In this document: one piece after another, positions 62,913-64,000 of the stretch
Position numbering within the stretch: position 1 is the first letter of the stretch
Layout: each line of letters starts with the position of its first letter
Assembly: GCF_003444775.1 (NCBI RefSeq)
Contig: NZ_CP021081.1
Coordinates: 2,407,001-2,471,000, forward strand
Origin: Deinococcus ficus
GTDB taxonomy: Bacteria; Deinococcota; Deinococci; Deinococcales; Deinococcaceae
Length of the DNA stretch: 64,000 nt
Reading direction: 5' to 3'
Program-made: the position numbers and the translations under genes
Notes under the pieces: generated by a model
What the model was told of the DNA's origin: nothing
Databases searched by the model: none
What the model saw: the letters and a program-made list of their open reading frames with translations, nothing else

Positions 62913-64000
62913 ATGCACGAGGCGCACGCGGAGATGTACCTGCTGGTGGCGGGGGTGCTGCTGATCACCAGTCTGGTGGTGGGGCGGATCGGGGGCCGGC
63001 TGGGCATCCCGGGCCTGCTGCTGTTTCTGGGGGTGGGCATGCTGGCCGGGTCGGACGGGCTGGGCATTCAGTTCAGCGATTACCGCCTCGCGCAGACCTT
63101 GGGCACGGTGGCGCTGGCGTTCATCCTGTTCCAGGGGGGCCTGAGCACCGCCTGGGGGCACACCCGGCCGGTGGTGAAGATGGGCCTGAGCCTGGCCACG
63201 CTGGGCGTGCTGGTCACGGCGGGTGTCATGGCGGCGTTCGTGCACTTCGTGTTCGGGTGGGCGTGGCTGCCGGCGTGGCTGCTGGGCGCGATCGTGAGCA
63301 GCACCGACGCCAGCGCCGTGTTCAGCGTCCTCAAGGAGCGCGCCCTGGGCCTGAGGGGCCACGTGGCGCCGCTGCTGGAGTTCGAGTCCGGCGGGAACGA
63401 CCCGATGGCGGTGTTCCTCACGGTGGGGATTCTGGAACTGATCGCGCACCCGGGCGCGGGCGTGCTGAGCATCCTGCCACTGTTCCTCAAGCAGATGATC
63501 CTGGGCGCGATGCTGGGCGTGGTGCTGGGCCGCGCGGCGCTGTGGGCGCTGAGCCGCATGGAACTGCAGTTCGAGGGCCTGTACTCGGTGCTGAGCCTCG
63601 CGCTGGCCCTGACGATCTTCAGCGCCACGGCCGTCGCGGGCGGCAGCGGGTTCCTGGCGATCTACATCGCCGGGGTGATCCTCGGGAACGCCGAGTTCAT
63701 CCACAAGCGCTCCCTGATGGCCTTTCACGACGGCGTGGCGTGGATCATGCAGGTGGCGATGTTCCTCACGCTGGGCCTGCTCGTCAACCCGCACGAACTG
63801 CTGCCCACCGCCGGCCTGGCGCTGGCGTGCGCGCTGGTGCTGGTGTTCGTGGCCCGGCCGCTCAGCGTGCACCTGGGCCTCGCCCTGAGCGGCATGCCGC
63901 TGCCCGAACGGCACATGGTCGCCTGGGTGGGCCTGCGGGGCGCGGTGCCCATCGTGCTGGCGACCTTCCCGCTGGTGGCGGGCGTGCCGCAGGCGCAGAC
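62913..64000 (+). CDS. CPA1-family cation:proton antiporter (CvrA/NhaP2-like), truncated by window end
   Basis: The first 362 residues of a polytopic antiporter of the potassium/proton (CPA1) type. About ten helices are visible. Conserved segments: GRLGIPGLLLFLGVGMLAGS (about residues 28-47), AIVSSTDASAVFSVLKER with the functional aspartate, LEFESGGNDPMAVFLT, and WVGLRGAVPIVLATFPL. The stop codon and any C-terminal TrkA-C domain lie beyond the window. It is divergent from the KhtT-like gene, 61 nt away. Confidence 0.9.
   Translation, partial: MHEAHAEMYLLVAGVLLITSLVVGRIGGRLGIPGLLLFLGVGMLAGSDGLGIQFSDYRLAQTLGTVALAFILFQGGLSTAWGHTRPVVKMGLSLATLGVLVTAGVMAAFVHFVFGWAWLPAWLLGAIVSSTDASAVFSVLKERALGLRGHVAPLLEFESGGNDPMAVFLTVGILELIAHPGAGVLSILPLFLKQMILGAMLGVVLGRAALWALSRMELQFEGLYSVLSLALALTIFSATAVAGGSGFLAIYIAGVILGNAEFIHKRSLMAFHDGVAWIMQVAMFLTLGLLVNPHELLPTAGLALACALVLVFVARPLSVHLGLALSGMPLPERHMVAWVGLRGAVPIVLATFPLVAGVPQAQ

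Overview
The window is a G+C-rich (about 70%) bacterial chromosome segment, densely packed with housekeeping genes. Deinococcus is the most likely source. This is an inference from three things: the gene set (14-gene complex I, a long-form HflX, caa3-type oxidase assembly genes, an ArgB-family kinase outside an arg operon, several Nudix hydrolases); the many genes whose only promoter signal is a TAnnnT box 5-10 nt before the start codon (leaderless transcripts, abundant in Deinococcus); and protein sequences that read as Deinococcus-like. No prophage, insertion sequence, CRISPR array or integrase was seen.

Layout. 1-6.8 kb: ccmF, a DUF1697 protein, a small membrane protein, a quinate-dehydrogenase-like protein, a DUF1622 protein, and a copper-handling operon (PCuAC chaperone, SCO, CtaG) for cytochrome oxidase assembly. 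7-12.7 kb: a LacI regulator, a FUN14 protein, an ECF sigma factor, a PKD-CAP secreted protein, an orphan histidine kinase and a DUF4384 secreted protein. 13-16.3 kb: E1-alpha/E1-beta of a 2-oxoacid dehydrogenase, then a C39-like secreted protein whose start codon lies in a perfect hairpin. 16.3-19 kb: rpmH-rnpA-yidD-yidC. 20.3-23.9 kb: the str operon rpsL-rpsG-fusA (no tuf), with rpsL apparently starting at CTG. 24-28.6 kb: tRNA-Ser(CGA), a GGEEF diguanylate cyclase, a Nudix/DinB-like pair, a phosphotransferase, and queF with a queuosine-precursor transporter. 29-36.5 kb: hflX with a JAMM-like N-terminal extension, a small AT-rich patch (DUF3592 gene and an ABC-ATPase remnant), an EEP nuclease-family protein, a short Pro-rich protein, an ABC-F ATPase and a CHASE2-GGDEF protein. 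36.5-51 kb: the complete nuoA-N operon on the minus strand. 51.3-55.6 kb: acetyltransferases, an AraC regulator, an ankyrin protein, argB and a DUF2726 protein. 55.6-59.7 kb: pheS-Nudix-pheT behind a probable attenuator. 59.7-64 kb: a lamin-tail lipoprotein, a KhtT/KhtU-like K+/H+ antiporter pair and a second, truncated antiporter gene.

How the genes work together. CcmF (haem attachment to cytochrome c), the PCuAC/SCO/CtaG group (oxidase copper sites) and complex I all build the aerobic respiratory chain. rpmH, rnpA, yidD, yidC, the str operon, pheST, HflX, ABC-F and tRNA-Ser serve translation and membrane insertion. Two cyclic-di-GMP enzymes, a sensor kinase, an ECF sigma factor, and LacI and AraC regulators form a scattered signalling layer with no linked partners. 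The three cation/proton antiport genes at the right end form an ion-homeostasis block.

Most notable observations: non-AUG starts with strong Shine-Dalgarno sites (rpsL CTG, probably nuoA ATC and hflX ATA); a JAMM-like HxH..SxxD motif fused to HflX; a leader peptide plus terminator before pheS; and a start codon buried in a 15-bp perfect hairpin. I found no clear multi-gene system that I would call undescribed.
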